Positions 11,201 to 26,200 are shown, numbered from the stretch's first letter. The stretch is DNA of 64,000 nt from Eublepharis macularius (GCF_028583425.1 NC_072801.1:9940001-10004000), one strand, 5' to 3'. Program-made: numbers and translations. Notes: generated by a model from the letters alone, not told the origin.

Positions 11201-14200
11201 TCAGTGCCTCTGCTGCAGATTCACAAACTCCAGTTTGTTGAGTAGCATCACTCTTCACAACTGCTTGGCCACAGAACTGGTCACATGAAACTGTCTTATA
11301 TAGAGTATATAAGGTCAGTATTGCTTACTCTGACTGGCAGCCACTACTCAGGATTTCCGGTAGAGGACTTTTGTGTCTCCTGCTACTAGAGTCTTCTAAC
11401 AGAAGATGCTGGGATTGAACCGGGGACTTTCTGCATGCAAAACAAATGCCACTAAGCCACAGCCCCCTTGTATGGGGAGAAATGGGTTTTCTGCTGGGAA
11501 GTTTATGCTTTACTTTATTCCCATATGGGAACCCAAAACAGCTCACAACACTCTCCCTCTTTTTATCCTCACAACAACCCTGTAAAGTAGATTCAGGCTG
11601 AGAGAGCTCAAGGTCACCTAGCAAGCTTCATGCTGCACTGGGGATTTGAACCTGGGTCTCCCAGATCCTAGTCCAGCAGTTTAACCACTACACCACAGTG
11701 CCTGAGCAGCTGGCTCCACGTGTAGAAGAGATGGGGAGGACACGAGCCAAATGCCAAGCAGTTTGCAAGGAGGCAAGGAACAGATAAACCAGGACTTATA
11801 CTTAGACAATTATTTGTTCCTTGATCTTGAAGAAGGAATCAAATCAGCTTGATCTTTTTGAAAGTCAAAAGCAGGGCTTTTTTTCAGCGGGAATGCAGTG
11901 GAACGGAGTTCCGGCACTTCTTAAAAATGGTCACATAGCTGGTGGCCCCGCCCCCTGGTCTCCAAACAGAGGGGAGTTTAGATTGCCCTCCGTGCCATCT
12001 GGAGATCAGGGGGTGGGGCCACCAGCCATATGACCATTTTCGCTGAGGGCGATTTAAACTTTAAAAAACTCCCCCCTTGTTCCAGGTGACCCAAAGTGAC
12101 GTCATTGTGCGGTCCTGAGTTCCACCACTGAGTTCCACCACCTCTTTTCCCAGGAAAAAAGCCCTGGTCAAGTGTTTTCAGATATGGTTGCGTAGACGGG
12201 AGGGGACTCTTGGGGGGGGGGTTTAGGGATGTGATAGATCTTGAAACTCAAGCCAGTCAACCAGCCTGAGAAAGCACAGAGACTGTTCAGGCGAGGGCAG
12301 ACAGTGTCCCGAAGGCTGCTGACTCCCAAGAGCGGTTCATTTGCCTGACTGCACATACCATGAGAACAAGGGTCTTGTTTTGCTCATGGTGAACGGCAGT
12401 TTACAAGCCCAGTCCCCCAAGGCATGCCCATGAGTGCACACAGGATATTTCTGCAATCCCACGTGCCAGTGGCTGTACCGAGGCCAGACGTGTCCTCTTT
12501 CCCACTCAATGTTCTCAGTATCTTCCACAGATTCATGGAAAACCCCAACTCCAGAGCAAGTTAGTAGTTCTCTTGATTGGGGAATAGCAAACTGAAAACT
12601 TTATCAGCCATTTCTGTCACGTGCAAAGCATAATAGTGGGGGCACGTGTACCTTCTGAACTCTGCTAACATCAGCACACTTCCATCCTGTGGACTTTTTC
12701 CTGCTTCTCTTCCCCCGCCCACACATCTAGGGAGTCGAGATTCCCTTCCTTGGTACACAGCCCTTATTCTTTCCCTGCAGCTGGAGTTTGGGTTGTCCTG
12801 TGTTTGTTGTGTTCCAGCACCAACTCTGGATTGGGTGGGGACTTCATTTGGCACCAGAGACAGTGATGAGACCAAGGCCTTGGAGGCACCCTTTGGCAGA
12901 ACAGAGAGAGGAAACTAACATTCTCTGCTCCAAAGTTGACTCCTCTGTGTTGTGTGAGGTGGTGGGTGGAGCCAAATTGGTGTTTGCCGAATAGCTGTTT
13001 GCTGCCAGTTTTCCCTGCCTAACCACTGGGGAGGACTTCTTTTGGAACTGGGGAATTTAGAAAGTAAATTGGGCCGTGTCGCCTGAGAAGTGCCTGTTGG
13101 CACAACTGCAGCTCTGGGAGAGGCAGGTGCCCGTGCAGTGTTCTTATTCCTCCACATCAGATGACTCATTTGGTGAGGGGGGGGGGATGGAGACGTTTGT
13201 TCCAGAAAATTTTGTGTCTTTCTCTGGAGCAAAGCAGAGTGTGAGGTTTTAGTTGTAGGTCCCTCTTGAGTGTTACTAGCAAGAGTAGGGAGGCTGGCAC
13301 AGGCAGGCACTACCTAAAACATTTTGGCACCAGTGATGCAGGGAAGAGCCTATTTGTTTCTTAGTAGTGGAGGTTGCTGAGAACTGGAAGTAAGAGTCAA
13401 CTTTGTGAGGGTGCCCTGCACATGAATTATTGTTATTATTTATTTACAAATTTCGGCCCTGCATCCCAGACAAATATTTTGCCATCCATTTATGTTAGAA
13501 GTCACGGTGAATAGAAAACCCATGCGTTCTGTCCAAAGTCATAGATCCAGAGAAGTTAGCCATGTTAGTCTGTAGATGCAAAATAGTAAAGCTTCCAGTA
13601 GCACCTTTAAGACTAACCAACTTTATTGTAGCATAAGCTTTCGAGAACCACAGCTCGCTTCGTCAGATGCTGTGGTTCTCGAGAGCTGACGATGCATCTG
13701 ATGAAGAGAGCTGCGGTTCTTGAAAGTTGATGGTGCATCTGATGAAGAGAGCTGTGGTTCTCAAAACCTTATGCTACAATAAAGTTAGTCTTAAAGTTGC
13801 TACTGGACTCTTTACTATTTTCCGAAGCCAGGTGTAATGATTTTAAGTAAATGTGTGTACGTGTCTTTAAATGCTTGGTGTGATACAGAGGAAGTGTGGG
13901 AGTGAAAGAGAGGGATGAGGGGGGTGAGATGATTGGCTGATGACTGAGAGTGTGGGCGGAGTGAAGGCAGTTTTAGAGTGAAAGTGGAGGAAAAAAGATT
14001 CAGTCAGGGCAAGGGAGGCTAAGGCTGTGCGCTGCCTGAGCATGTTCAAGTATTTTGAAAGAAATATAACCTGTGTGGAAGCCTAAACTGTGTTTGTGAA
14101 AGAACAATCAGTCAGGAAAATTAGGCAAACTGTGTGTGCGCCTGAGAAAAGGTCTTACTTGTAATTGAGAGAGAAATTAATATCAAAAGCAGGCAAACTG

Positions 14201-17200
14201 TGTGTGAAGCCTGAGGGAAGATCTCTGTGACTGAGTTTAAGTAAAGGACCTTTAAGAACTGAGAACTACTCTTTTGAAACCATCAGGTTTTAAAAATAAT
14301 ATGAAACCGATACGCTTCTTATAAAAATAAAAGTTTACTTTGTTTTTTCTATATCCCAGAGTATCTGTCATTCCTATATCCCATTCCTATCCTCAGGGTC
14401 ACATAGTACCACGAAAAGCCTGACCCTTGGGCATGTTACTAAAAGAAATTTATTATTATTCTGGAATTTTATTCCTGGTGGCAGCAATCTACTCAGCGGG
14501 GGCAAGAATAAAAGGCTTAAAGACCAAACTACCCAAGAGAAAGAAAGGGGTCGTAGCACCAGGCATCCTGGTTTTTGCTAATGCGGACCCTATGGCGGGG
14601 CACAATCGGGGATGTTTACTGCTCCATGCAGTAAATCCACTCTTTTTCTGTACATACCTTTTTCATAATGGACTTTTCATAATCGACTGTTTCCTGAGTC
14701 TGTATCATTAAAAGCCGCTTCTCAACATTTCTTCACACTTTTAGTGTGGCCAAGAGCTAGAGCACGGGATTGGCTGATTCCAATGAAGAGGAAGAGCTTT
14801 GCAGATAGACCAATTTTATTGAGGCATAAGCTTCTGAGAACCACAGCTCTCTTCATCAGATGCATCTGACGAAGAGAGCAGTGGTTCTTGGAAGCTTATG
14901 CCTCAATAAATTTGGTTAGTCTTAAAGGTGCTACTGAAGGTTTTACTATTTTGCAACTTCAGATTAACACGGCTAACTCTTCTGGATTGCAGATAGATGT
15001 GACTCACGTTTGGAGTAGCGAGACATCTTTCAGACATTTGCCAATGGTGTCTGTCTTCAGTGCATTGTAAAGGAGCACGTAACTGTGAAGGCAGCTGACA
15101 AACCGTTGGGCTGTGTGTGGGAGAGTTTCCCGGGGATGCTTCCAGCATGCTCCAGGAGAGCGTGGAAGGATGTTGATTAGCGATGCGCTGTGCAAGCAAA
15201 CAAAAATTTCATGCAAACATACCTAGAACATTTCTAAAATTGGATGAAGCACAGAAAGCATCTCTGCAGCAATTGCACCAGTGACAAGAGTCGTCCGGAA
15301 AACAATAAAATATGACAGTGCAGAAGCATTTTTGGAGTGCCGTGCTTCCCCTCCCTGCCTTGCATATTGAGCGCAAAAATCACATTTTCATTCCCAGAGA
15401 GCTCTTTCATCGGCAGGGCCCTTTGCAAGCACAAGCTGGGGCAGAACACTAAAAAGTTTGCTCAGTGCTGTATCTTTTGCATGAAGCAGTGATGTGGCCG
15501 TGAACTACACCCGCCCAAATTAGAAATATTTCCTGGAAAACACTTTACTGGTCTGAATGTTCCCCCCCCCAGTTTTTCCTCTCTGTTTAGTATATTGTTG
15601 CCCAACTTTCCTCAAAGGGCTAATGGCAGCATGCATCTCTTGTTCGTCCTCACAACCACGCTGTGAGGTAGGTTAGGATGAGAGACAGTGGCTGGCCCCA
15701 AGTCACCAAGCAAGCTCTGCGGCTGGGTGGGGATTTGCACCCGTTGTTGATGCTGTATCCACTATGCGCGCTGGCCTGCCCTGCCTTTTCAGCCCTCTTT
15801 GACACCGTTGCTGTGTTGCTTCGATGCGTTAGCCCAGCCCCAAATGCTGGCACGGTTCGCTTTTTCTAAGATGGGACGGATGGTGACGGCAGCCTGTAAG
15901 GGATCTCATGAATAGGACCATGTCATGGTGCTGCATAACCAATCACATTTGGTGCCTCTTGAGGGCAAGTGAAGGCAGTGGAGAGTGGGAGCAGAAGAAC
16001 ATTTTAAGTGCCCCAAAATCATTTAAAATGGAGGTGTTATTTGACAATTTGCAGAAAACACAGTCACAGCAGCAGGGCCCTCTCCATAACTGGTTTTAGC
16101 ATATAGATTTGTCTGTGGGTGAGAACTGCCAGTTGCATCTTCTGCTCCATGTTTTGTCCTCCTTAAGCAGATACCTGAATTCCCTCTTACATCTGCAGAA
16201 CAGAGGATGAAAGCTCACCCGCTAGTCATTCCTTAGAAGGGAGAAAATGTGGCTCTGTTTCAAGAGCAGGGGATATTTCTCTTCAGTGCTTGTACCCGTC
16301 CTTTCATTATCTTTGGAGAGCCTATTCTAACATGTGTTGTTGATGTGGTACGGTCCTCATCGGGGGAGGCTGTACCCTTTCACACAGGTATGCATTTGTA
16401 TGAAAGAGCTCCTGTTGGAAAATCACTGCCACAAAATGTGTCTTATCAGATTAAAGTGTCTCCACATGGAGAGAATTTGATGCATGAATTTCTTTTACTC
16501 ATAGGCCTCCCTGTGTGAAACTCGAGGCGAGCGCTATCCTCACGTATGGACTGTGTTGCCACCTTAGTTTACAAATGGTGTTCTGTCACTAAAGAGAAAG
16601 AAATTGGGAGACCCCTGGTTCGAATCCCAATGTTTCCTCTAACTCACCCAGGGCTACATTCAGATGTCACTGGCTGCACCTTCTAGCCTGCCAGTCCTTC
16701 CCTTCTCATCCCAGATGTGAGGGCCTGTGTTGAGCACACAAGGCAAGGCACCATATGCCTGCTCAGAGGCTTTTTGATGACCCCTTCAGGCGTTGCAAGG
16801 TTGCGCCTTGACGTTGCCAATAGATATGAGAGTCGTACCTTGGCCCAGGAGTTGGAGATGCCTGATGGTTGGTGAGCCCTGCAGTCTGTGGGAGATTCAG
16901 TCCCTCTTTGCCATGCGCCAGGCTAAAAGTAGTTCATTTTAACTCAGCCAATGTTTCAGGTTGGACCTGAGCAAATAGCCCTGGCTGTCATGTTCAGGAC
17001 CTGCAAGGACCTGATGGCTTTCCGAGAGTCAGTGTTTACTCTGTGGATACAACTCCCTTCCTGTCAGCATTCTCAGTAAAGCAGCCTCTTGTTGCTTCTT
17101 GCAGTGGCAAAAAAATCTTGTTTTCATTTAAGGACCCAGAAGCTCACCTGTTGCACCTGGCAAGATGCAAGTGTGAACCCATCAAATATACACTTGCTTA

Positions 17201-20200
17201 TAATTCCTCTTTGAGTTGGGTTGTCAACCTCCAGGCAGTGGCTGGAGTTCTCCTGGAATTACAGCTGGTGTCCAGGCCGGAGATGATTTCCCCTGGAGAA
17301 AATAGCTGCCTTGGAGGATGGGCTCAATGGCATGATACCCCGCTGAGGCCCCACCCCTTCTCCAAACCCTGCGTTCTCCTGGCTCCACTTTAAACCTTAT
17401 CTCAGGATAGTCCTCATCAGTCAGGAAAGTGGCCCAAGAATCAATGCTGCTCCTATTTTTTTAACAAATGCACGTTTCTGTCCCGCATGAGCAAAGGACA
17501 CTAAAGTTTCATGTGTGTTCTGATAGAACGCGGTGCAGTACATGATGGCATGTGGTTTTTTTTCTTTTGCTGCTTGTATTTTTAACTTTTATAAGCTGCC
17601 TTGAGAGAGGCATTTTGGTTTTTATTTTAAACTGAAGGGGAGGGGTGAAAAGGAAACAAAACATGAATACCTTGGCAACCAGGGCCTCCGGTTGAGGAGA
17701 AGCCAAGGTCATTTCTTGCTGCAAGCCGGGCTTGTCCGGGCTTCCCCAGCCTGCTGCAGCCTTGACCCTGGAGTCCCCCATGCCTGCGAATTCTTGTGCG
17801 AGGCCCTCGTAGAGCCAACACATTCCAGGCCAGGAGACCCTGCCTGTTGCCTGTGGGATGCTTCCAGCTGCCAGCCTGCCAGAGGGGAAGCCAGCTCTGC
17901 CAACAGCTGCTTGGTCGCTTCTGCTGCCCCTGAAGCACAGGAGATCTGTCCCTGTTCTATGTGCAGCTTCGCACAGTTGTCAAGAGAGAGTCTTCTGTGT
18001 GCAGACACAATGGGACAGAAAACAGGGAACTGGATGGGGGGAGGGCTCCCTATATAACTGGGAGGGAGGGTTGGGGAAGATCTCTAGGGTATGCAAGAAG
18101 AAATCATACTTGGTTAGTTTAGAAAAATATTCTCGGGCTAACGGAGAAGGATGGCTGCACCTGTGCACTGCAGTGTGCCTGCAGGTGGCGGTGAGAGGCA
18201 GTTAGGCACATAGCTATAGCGTGTTCAAAGCACTTCACATATATTACCTAATTGTAATACTTACAACGGTCATGGAAGGTAGTCAGCATTATTACCCTTA
18301 TTGAGGGATCGTGGCAAAGGGTGCCTTGCCCGAGCTCCTACAGATAGTTTTTGGCCGAGATGAGATTTGAGTTGGGCATGGCAGTTCAGCAGCTGTGCCA
18401 CAACGGCTCCCAGCCTTGACTGCGCTGTTATGCACATGTGTCAAAGTCTAGGTTTTCTCTCCCTCCTCGAACAATTTGACCCAGCAGATATAGAATGTGC
18501 GTCCAGATGCACATCAAGTGCACACACTTCCTACCTGCACTGCGTCACTTCCTACAGAATCCTGGTGCAAATATTGTGTTTGGATGTACATCACACGCTT
18601 TCCACACACAACAGTAAATTTTATAAGGTTCTGTATTTGGTTAACATTTAAAGAGCAGCGTTTCCCCTCCCAACCATTCTGTCCTGATAGCTCACGCTGA
18701 TAGCCCTGCTCTGTCCATCCACATGCATGGCTCCAGCCCCCAGAGCCTTATTTTCTATATGCTTCTGGAATCGAGAAAAAGCTCAGTGCCATTGGCCTAT
18801 CCTTAGACTCCTATTTTTGCTGTCGCAAGCAGAGGCTTTTCAAATGATCAAATGCAGAGTTCTGGATATTGAACTACAAAACCTTTATAGCCCGGCTAAC
18901 AAAACTTGCTCTCCCGTGAGGTTAGGGATTTCATTTAAAATAGGACACATGGCTTCCTTCTTTGCAAAACCCCCAACAGTGTAGAGCCTTTTCTCTGGCT
19001 AGATTCAATGTCGTGCCATCAGCAGTCTTATACGGCAGATTCCAAAAGGTAGCCTGCTCTGCTAGACTCTGTCTGTGTAAGTTAAAATGTACTGAAACGG
19101 TCCCACACATTCTCTTCTATTGTCCCTTTTATGCAAAGATCCGTTTTAAGTATCTTGGCCCTATTCTTGGAAATAAGACAGGTCTGTCTGATCAAATTAA
19201 AGCCCAGTATATCTTGAAGGACATCTTTCCTGGTACAACCGAAAAGGTTGCTTTGTTTCTCCAATATGTCATTAAGGTTCGTCAAGATAAGACTCAGGGA
19301 TGATGCTATATTTAAATTTGATCTGTACAAGTTTTTATCTTCTTATTGTAATAATCCTGCAATTTGTACTAGCCTGTCTTTTATGCTATTATGCCATTAA
19401 AGGTCTTGATGGATGGATGGATGTGATCCAGTGGTCACTACCAGGGCTTTTTTTCAGTGGGAATGCAGTGGAATGGAGTTCCAGAACCTCTTGAAAATGG
19501 TCACATGGCCGGTGGCCCCGCCCCCTGATCTCCAGACAGAGGGGAGTTGAGATTGCCCTCCGCGTCGCTGAGCGACGCGGAGGGCAATCTCAACTCCCCT
19601 CTGTCTGGAGATCAGGGGGCGGGGCCACCGGCCATGTGACCATTTTCTCCTAAGGCAACCCCCTGAGTTCCACCGCCTCTTTTCCCAGAAAAAAAGCCCT
19701 GGTCACTACTGATCAGCTTCTGAGGCATGGCAGCATTTCCCAGCATTTCCTAGCATTTCCCAGAGCAAGTAACCGTTTGGAACAGAGATGCCTGAAAAAC
19801 AACATCGTGTTTGTGTGAAGTAAAAGAGGAAGGAGTTCAGGGTGTCACTTGGCGACACGCACCAGGAACAATATAAACTTCAGCAGAGCCTCAAGGGCTC
19901 CTTTTGGACAGGGCTGGCAGTTGTGCGGGTCCCGGAGGCAACGAGGCATAAGACAGGACGGTCACTTTCTACCACATCGCTAGTTCCCAGGATGCACCTT
20001 GGCCCCTTGGGCAGAGCACCAGCCGTGCGTGCTGAGCAAAATGGTCTGGCGTGCCATTGCTTGGTGCCTGTGCCAGGAAGTTGGTTGTCCCCTTCTGCTC
20101 TTGCCAGTTTCCATACACTGTTGGTTAACTGGACTCCGTGAAGGATCCTCTGGGTGCCAGACCTCACACATGCAGAGCCACATCCTGGAGATCTGGAGCT

Positions 20201-23200
20201 GATTCCCAGGGGAAATGGGGGGTCAGTGGTCCAACCAGCTGCCAGGGACATAAATCTCTCGGTAAAGTGGTGCTCTGTTGAGCTCAGTGTAAATCTAAGG
20301 AGGGGTGTGTTAAAAAAACATCTTCTCTAAGTAGCTGTTGTATTTAAAAGTGTCAAGGGTTAATGAGAGAGCCAGTTTGGTGGTGTGGTTGAGAGCGGTG
20401 GGACTCTAATCTGGAGAGATTCCCCACTCCTTGAAACTAGCTGGGTCAGTCACAGCTCTCTCAGAGCTCTCTCAGCCCCAGCCACTTCAAAGGGTGATTG
20501 TTGTGGGGATAATAATAACACACTTTGTAAACTGCTCTGAGTGGGCCTTAAGTTGTCCTGAAGGGTGGTAGGTAAATCAAATGTTGTTGTTATTATTAAT
20601 GCTACACTGGTATTCTTAGGCACCAGCCAGCTGCCGTAAGCATGATGCCATCCGCGTGGGACTCCAAATGCCTCTAGTTTTAAAATGGGGGGAGGAATAC
20701 ATTTCCCATGAAATTGATCCAGTGTTTGCTGTCTGCATCTCCATATCAAAGGAGTTGTTTACATCCCCCCTCTCCTCCTCCCCCCTCCCCCCCCTCTCCT
20801 CCTCTATATTTGACCAGTTTCCTTCTGCCCCTCCATGCATCTGACGAAGAGAACGTGATTCTCGAAAGCTTGTGCTACAATAAAATTGGTTAGTCTTAAA
20901 GGTGCTACTGGACTGATTCTGCTACTACAGACTAACACGGCTAACTCCTCTGGATCTCTTTTTTTAATGATTTGGTTCCTTGTTTTAAAGGTTTTATTGT
21001 TTTGTTCTCTTATCTGCTTCTGTTTGCCCTCCTTGTCAGACTATATTCAGCACAGTGGCATCAAATAGAGAGCCAGATGTGAAATAAGAATGTGCTTAGA
21101 ATAAGAGATATTATGATTTAAATTTGGTAGGAAAATATAAATGAAATAGATTTAAGTAATAAGAAGGGTTAAGGGTTGGAAAGCTGTTGGAAGTCAATAG
21201 GGAGGGGGGAGGAAAAGGGTGGGGGACAGAGCAAGGGGGAAAAATGGGATTATTTGTGTTAAATTTGGAAATTTTCTTTTGTTTTTCCACTCACTAATAA
21301 AATTTTATTTAAAAAAAAAATAGAGAGCCAGATGTCACTGGGGCTAGAGAACCTCAGGTACGGAATCCTATAAAACAGACAGCTGAGTTGATCACCAGTA
21401 GAACAGCGGGGTTTGAGTCCAGTGACACCTTGTGTGTGTGTTATGTGCCATCAAGTCACCTATGACCTATGGCGACCTTATGAATGAAAGACCTCCAAAA
21501 CGTCCTATCATTAACAGACTTGCTCAGATCCTGCAAACTGGAGAACGTGGCTTCTTTAATTGAGTCCAGCCATCTCGTTTTAGGTCTTCCTCTTTTCCTA
21601 CTGCCTTCCACTTTTCTTAGCATTTTTGACTTTTCCAGAGAATCTTGTCTTCTCATGATGTGACCAAAGTACAATAGCTTTAGTTTTGTCATTTTAACTT
21701 CTAGGGAGAATTCAGGCTTGATTTGATCTAGAACCCACTTATTTGTCTTTTTTACTAGGATTTGGGAAACCCAGGTCTGAATCTTCACCTTTGCCATGAA
21801 GCTTGCTAGATAACGTTATGCCAGCCAGTCCCTCTCAGCCTCACCTACCTCACAGAGGTGTTGTACAGGTAAACTGGGGGCAGTGATAGCTACCCTGAAC
21901 TCCTTGGAGAAGAGGTAGGGAGAGAATCATGAGAGAGACGTTCTGCCTTCAGAGCAGCAAAGAGAAGTCATGCTAGAAGCAGCACTTGATCAACAACTTT
22001 AGTGGGCTCTTGTGCACAGGAAAAAAATGTGTGTGGAAACAAACTAGATATCTTCCATTTTCCCTGAGATGCTGGCTTTCCAAGTGCAGTGGGCGATCCA
22101 AAACGTCGATCACCCCCTTGCCCTTTCAGGAGGTAATTTGGAGTGAAGTCAGGCTTTGTGAGTATGAAGCTTGCCAGATGATGGGCTGGGTGGCGGCTTT
22201 TAATTCTTAACTTTTAGCACCCGTGTATATACCTGCATGTTTTATTCTCACAGTAACAGATTTTCCCACCCACCCCACTTTTCCATGGGAAGAATCATCT
22301 GTTTATAAAAATAGATTTGAGCATTTTGCAAGCTTGGGATCCTTCCTAGGATGAAGGGGACTTTAAAGAACAAATGAGCAGTAAAGCATCTCTCTGCCTG
22401 CCTGTCTGTCTGTCTAAGTATTAAGATAATAATATTGCCATACAGATAGTGTTTGGGAGTGTACATAAAGCTTCTGACCATTTCTGTGATGTTTAGATTG
22501 GTGTTGTTATTACCATATGGGAAAGAAGGGAATATGGGGGGAGACACAGGCTGCTTCCTACTGAGGCGGAAGCAGACCTTTTCCTGGGGGGGACTTCTAG
22601 TTTCACCACTGAGTCCCTTGCAGGTTATACCTTTCTAAGACCATTAAGTTAAAGAAGGCTGTGTGACTGCCTAGGACTGCACTGTTAGTTATCCCAATCT
22701 TTAAGAAAGGGAAGAAGGTCGACCCAGGAAACTACAGGCCGGTCAGTCTGACTTCTGTTGCTGGGAAGATATTAGAGCAGATTTGAAAGGGATCGATCTG
22801 TAAGCATCTGAAGGACCGCTCAGTGATCCGGGGAAGTCAGCATGGTTTTGTCCCTAACAGATCCTGGCAGACCAACCTGGTTTCCTTCTTTGATTGAGTG
22901 ACCAGCTTACTGGATCGGGGGAACTCTGTTGATGTGATTTATCTGGATTTCAGCAAAGCTTTTGATAAGGTTCCCCATGACATTCTAATGGGTAAACTGG
23001 AAAACTGCGGACTGGATTATAGGACAGTTCGGTGGATAGGGAACTGGTTGGAGGACCGCACTCAAAGAGTGGTGGTCAATGGCATTTCATCAGATTGGAG
23101 GAAGGTGTCCAGTGGGGTGCCGCAGGGCTCAGTTTTGAGCCTGGTACTTTTCAATATTTTTATCAATTATGTGGATGAAAGAGTGGAAGGGCTGCTCATT

Positions 23201-26200
23201 GAATTTGCTGATGATACCAAATTGGGAGGAGTGGCAAACACCCAAGAAGATAGAATTAAAATTCAACAAGACCTGAATACTCTGGAGAAGTGGGCAGCTG
23301 TGAACAGGATGCAATTCAACATAGATAAGTGCACAGTATTACATCTGGGCCACAAAAATGTGAAGCACAAATACTGGATGGGGGATACACTTCTGGGCAG
23401 TAGTATATGTGAAAGGGATCTTGTGGTAAGAGTGGACTGTAAACTGAATATGAGCAGTCAGTGTGATGCGGTGGCAAAAAAGGCTAATTCAATCCTGGGT
23501 TGTATCAAAGGGGCCATAGCATCGAAATCGCAGGAGGTCATAGCCCCTCTCTATACTGCCTTGGTCAGGCCGCACCTGGAGTATTGTGTGCAGTTCTGGA
23601 GGCCTCACTTCAAAAAGGATGTGGACAAAATCGAGAGGGTGCAGAAGAGAGCAATGAGGATGATCAGGGGTCTGGAGACTGAGCCCTATGAGGAAAGGCT
23701 GAGGGCCTTGGGAATGTTTAGTTTGGAGAAGAGGAGGTTGAGGGGGGACATGATTGCTCTTTTTACGTATTTGAAAAGCTGTCATTTGGAGGAGGGCAGG
23801 GAGCTGTTCCAGTTGGCAGCAGAGGGTAGGACCCAAAGCAATGGGCTTAAATTGCATGCACAAAGGTACCGGCTGGATATTAGAAAGAACTTTTTCACGG
23901 TCAGAGTAGTTCAAAAGTGGAATCAGCTTCCTAGGGAGGTGGTGAGCTCCCCTTCACTGACAGTTTTCAAGAAGAGGCTGGATGAATCTTTGTCAGGGAT
24001 ACTTTAGGCTGATCCTGCACTGGGCAGGGGGTTGGACTAGATGGTCTGTGTGGCCCCTTCCAACTCTATGATTCTGTTAGCCACTGGAATCAAAGCAGTT
24101 CTTACTTGCATCAAAAGCTCAAAAATATCTTTTATTCAACTTTACAGAGGAGAGATTGGCACAGAATAGAACTAATTTGCTTGAATATTAATATTACATT
24201 AAAATGAGATGCTTTTTTAAAAAAAAGAGTTTGGGAATCTAGCCAGGGCAAGCTCGCCTTTCTAAAATTAGAGAAATCAGCATTGGTAATGAGACGGGAA
24301 GCCTATGTCTCGATTCAGTCCAGGTGGATGCATTAGAGTCAGCATGCTTTGCCCTTCCTCAATTTTATTCTTAAAACAATCCCCTGAGGCAGGCTATGCT
24401 AGGAGTGGGGTAATGGTCCAAGGTCACCCAGTCACCTGGGGGTGCAGTGGGTCTTGGAACCCGGGACCCCTTTGTCATATTCTGATACTGTAACCCCAGT
24501 CAGGTTCTTCCGCCCTCCCCTGCCCTGGACACACAGAATCCTGCAAGCCCTTCTTAAACTGGGTGTGCTTTTGTGCTTCCTTGCAGTACCGAGTCGGGCA
24601 GCTGTACACCATCAGCAAGCACAGCCACCAGGAGAGCGACAAAGGAGAAGGGGTGGAAGTTGTGAAAAATGAGCCACACGAAGACCCCGTCCACGGCCAA
24701 GGCCAGTTCACAGAGAAGCGGGTGCACCTGTCCAGGTGAGAGGGGAACCCCAGAGCACTTCAAGACCTACCTGTCACTCAAGCCCTGCAGTGGGGCAGGG
24801 CACTGTTCTTTATCACTTTGAACAATGATTACACTGTAACACTATTGGATGTTGATGCAGCAGTGCTTCAAGGTACTCCATTATCTCCCCACCACCACCC
24901 ACCGTGTGCACACACACACAGATGAAAAACTGAGGTTTGCGGACTTTTCCCCACTAAAATATTTGGAAACAAGCCCTGCTCTTCTGGCCCCCAAGGTGTG
25001 CTTTAGGGCAGAATGCATGGACTGTGGTAGCTGGGGGTGCCTTTTGAGCTCCAGAGGCGGCTGAATCCTGGAGGCTTGCTGACTCAGTGTTTTTCAGCTC
25101 TCGCCCATTTGTTCTCGGCTTTCCAATTACCTTGTCACTAATTCTGACAATTACTCAACGCCACCTTTTGTTTGAAAAATCCTCAGAGACAAAGGCAGGC
25201 GCTCCCCCGCGTGCACCCCCATTCACCTCTGCCACCTACGGAGCTGTCTCTACCAGACTCAGCCCCTTTGCTGTAAGCTCCGCTTCATACACAGCACTAT
25301 CTCTGAACCCCATACCTATCACTTGGGGCAGTGTGGGGTGGGGTTCACAGCCATGCGTGGGGCAGTGTGGGGTGGGGTTCACAGCCATGTGTGAGAAATA
25401 CACAGTTTTTTGCTATGGCCCTAATAAGTCCTTGCATATTTGCCTGCCCATCTTGCAGTAGATACATGCCGCAAAATCTGTGTTATGAGGTGTGCACGGG
25501 ATACCTGCTTGGCTGGCAGGGTGAGTTGGAGGCTGAGTGCTTACCTGCCTACCCTGTGCCTGCTCCCATTTACTGTCAACAACCCCATTCTAAGGTGCTT
25601 GGAATCTCGGATTTTGGCCAGGCTGTGAGAGCTCTAGAACCGCTCCTTGCCCTCCTCCATCCCCTGTGAGGGGGAGCAATGTCGCAGAACAAAGGTGCGA
25701 CTCAAATCCCTCTGAATCACCAAGACGGTGTGCCAGTCCTCTTGTCGTGCCGTTCTTCGTGAGCATTATCCTGTCATCGCTGAAGGCCTCTCAAGAAGGT
25801 TTCATGTCGTCTCCTGCAATACAGCACATTCTCTGCGGGGGAGATAAGAAGACGCTCTCTCTCCCTCTCTCATACCCATTACCTTTGCTACTCCTCTTCT
25901 CTTCCTTTTTCACTCGCTGTTTCCCCTTGAGAATAACCTAGAACCACCAGATCAATACCGTTTTATTTCCCTGGGAGAGGAACCCTTGCGTTAATTGGCC
26001 CAATTAATTCAGGGTGCTGTCTGGGCTGTGATCTGCCTTGATCGCCTGGTTTGATGCTTCCTTTGTAAATCTGGCTGGCTCGGCAGGCTGGCCATCACAG
26101 TGGTTTGCCCCTCTCCGAGACATAGGTGAAAAGATCCATTTTCCTGATTTGCCCTGCAGCACCAAAGGAGCCAACATTAACCAGAAGCCTCGAAATGATG

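Larger units (their letters stand above)
5264..24586 (+). other. Intron 1 of the PITPNC1-like gene (19.3 kb)
   Basis: Largest intron of this gene, with no coding exon recognised inside. It is packed with mobile DNA, listed separately: Gypsy integrase scrap, three hAT foldback MITEs, a second foldback family at 9526, Penelope-like inverted pairs, an LTR fragment, SINEs, a MIR-like relic, an L1-like insertion, an RTE-type LINE end and CR1. Stretches 7200-9500, 9740-11270, 12180-13540 and 15000-17200 show nothing else that I recognise. Confidence 0.7.

Noticed and set aside
13660..13800. CRISPR-like array from repeated short motifs
   Set aside because: Repeats are few, inverted and self-complementary, in a vertebrate context; they are Penelope-like ends.
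22898..24007. 369-codon frame as a host gene
   Set aside because: It is the reverse transcriptase part of CR1, with upstream stops and the CR1 3' tail; not a host gene.
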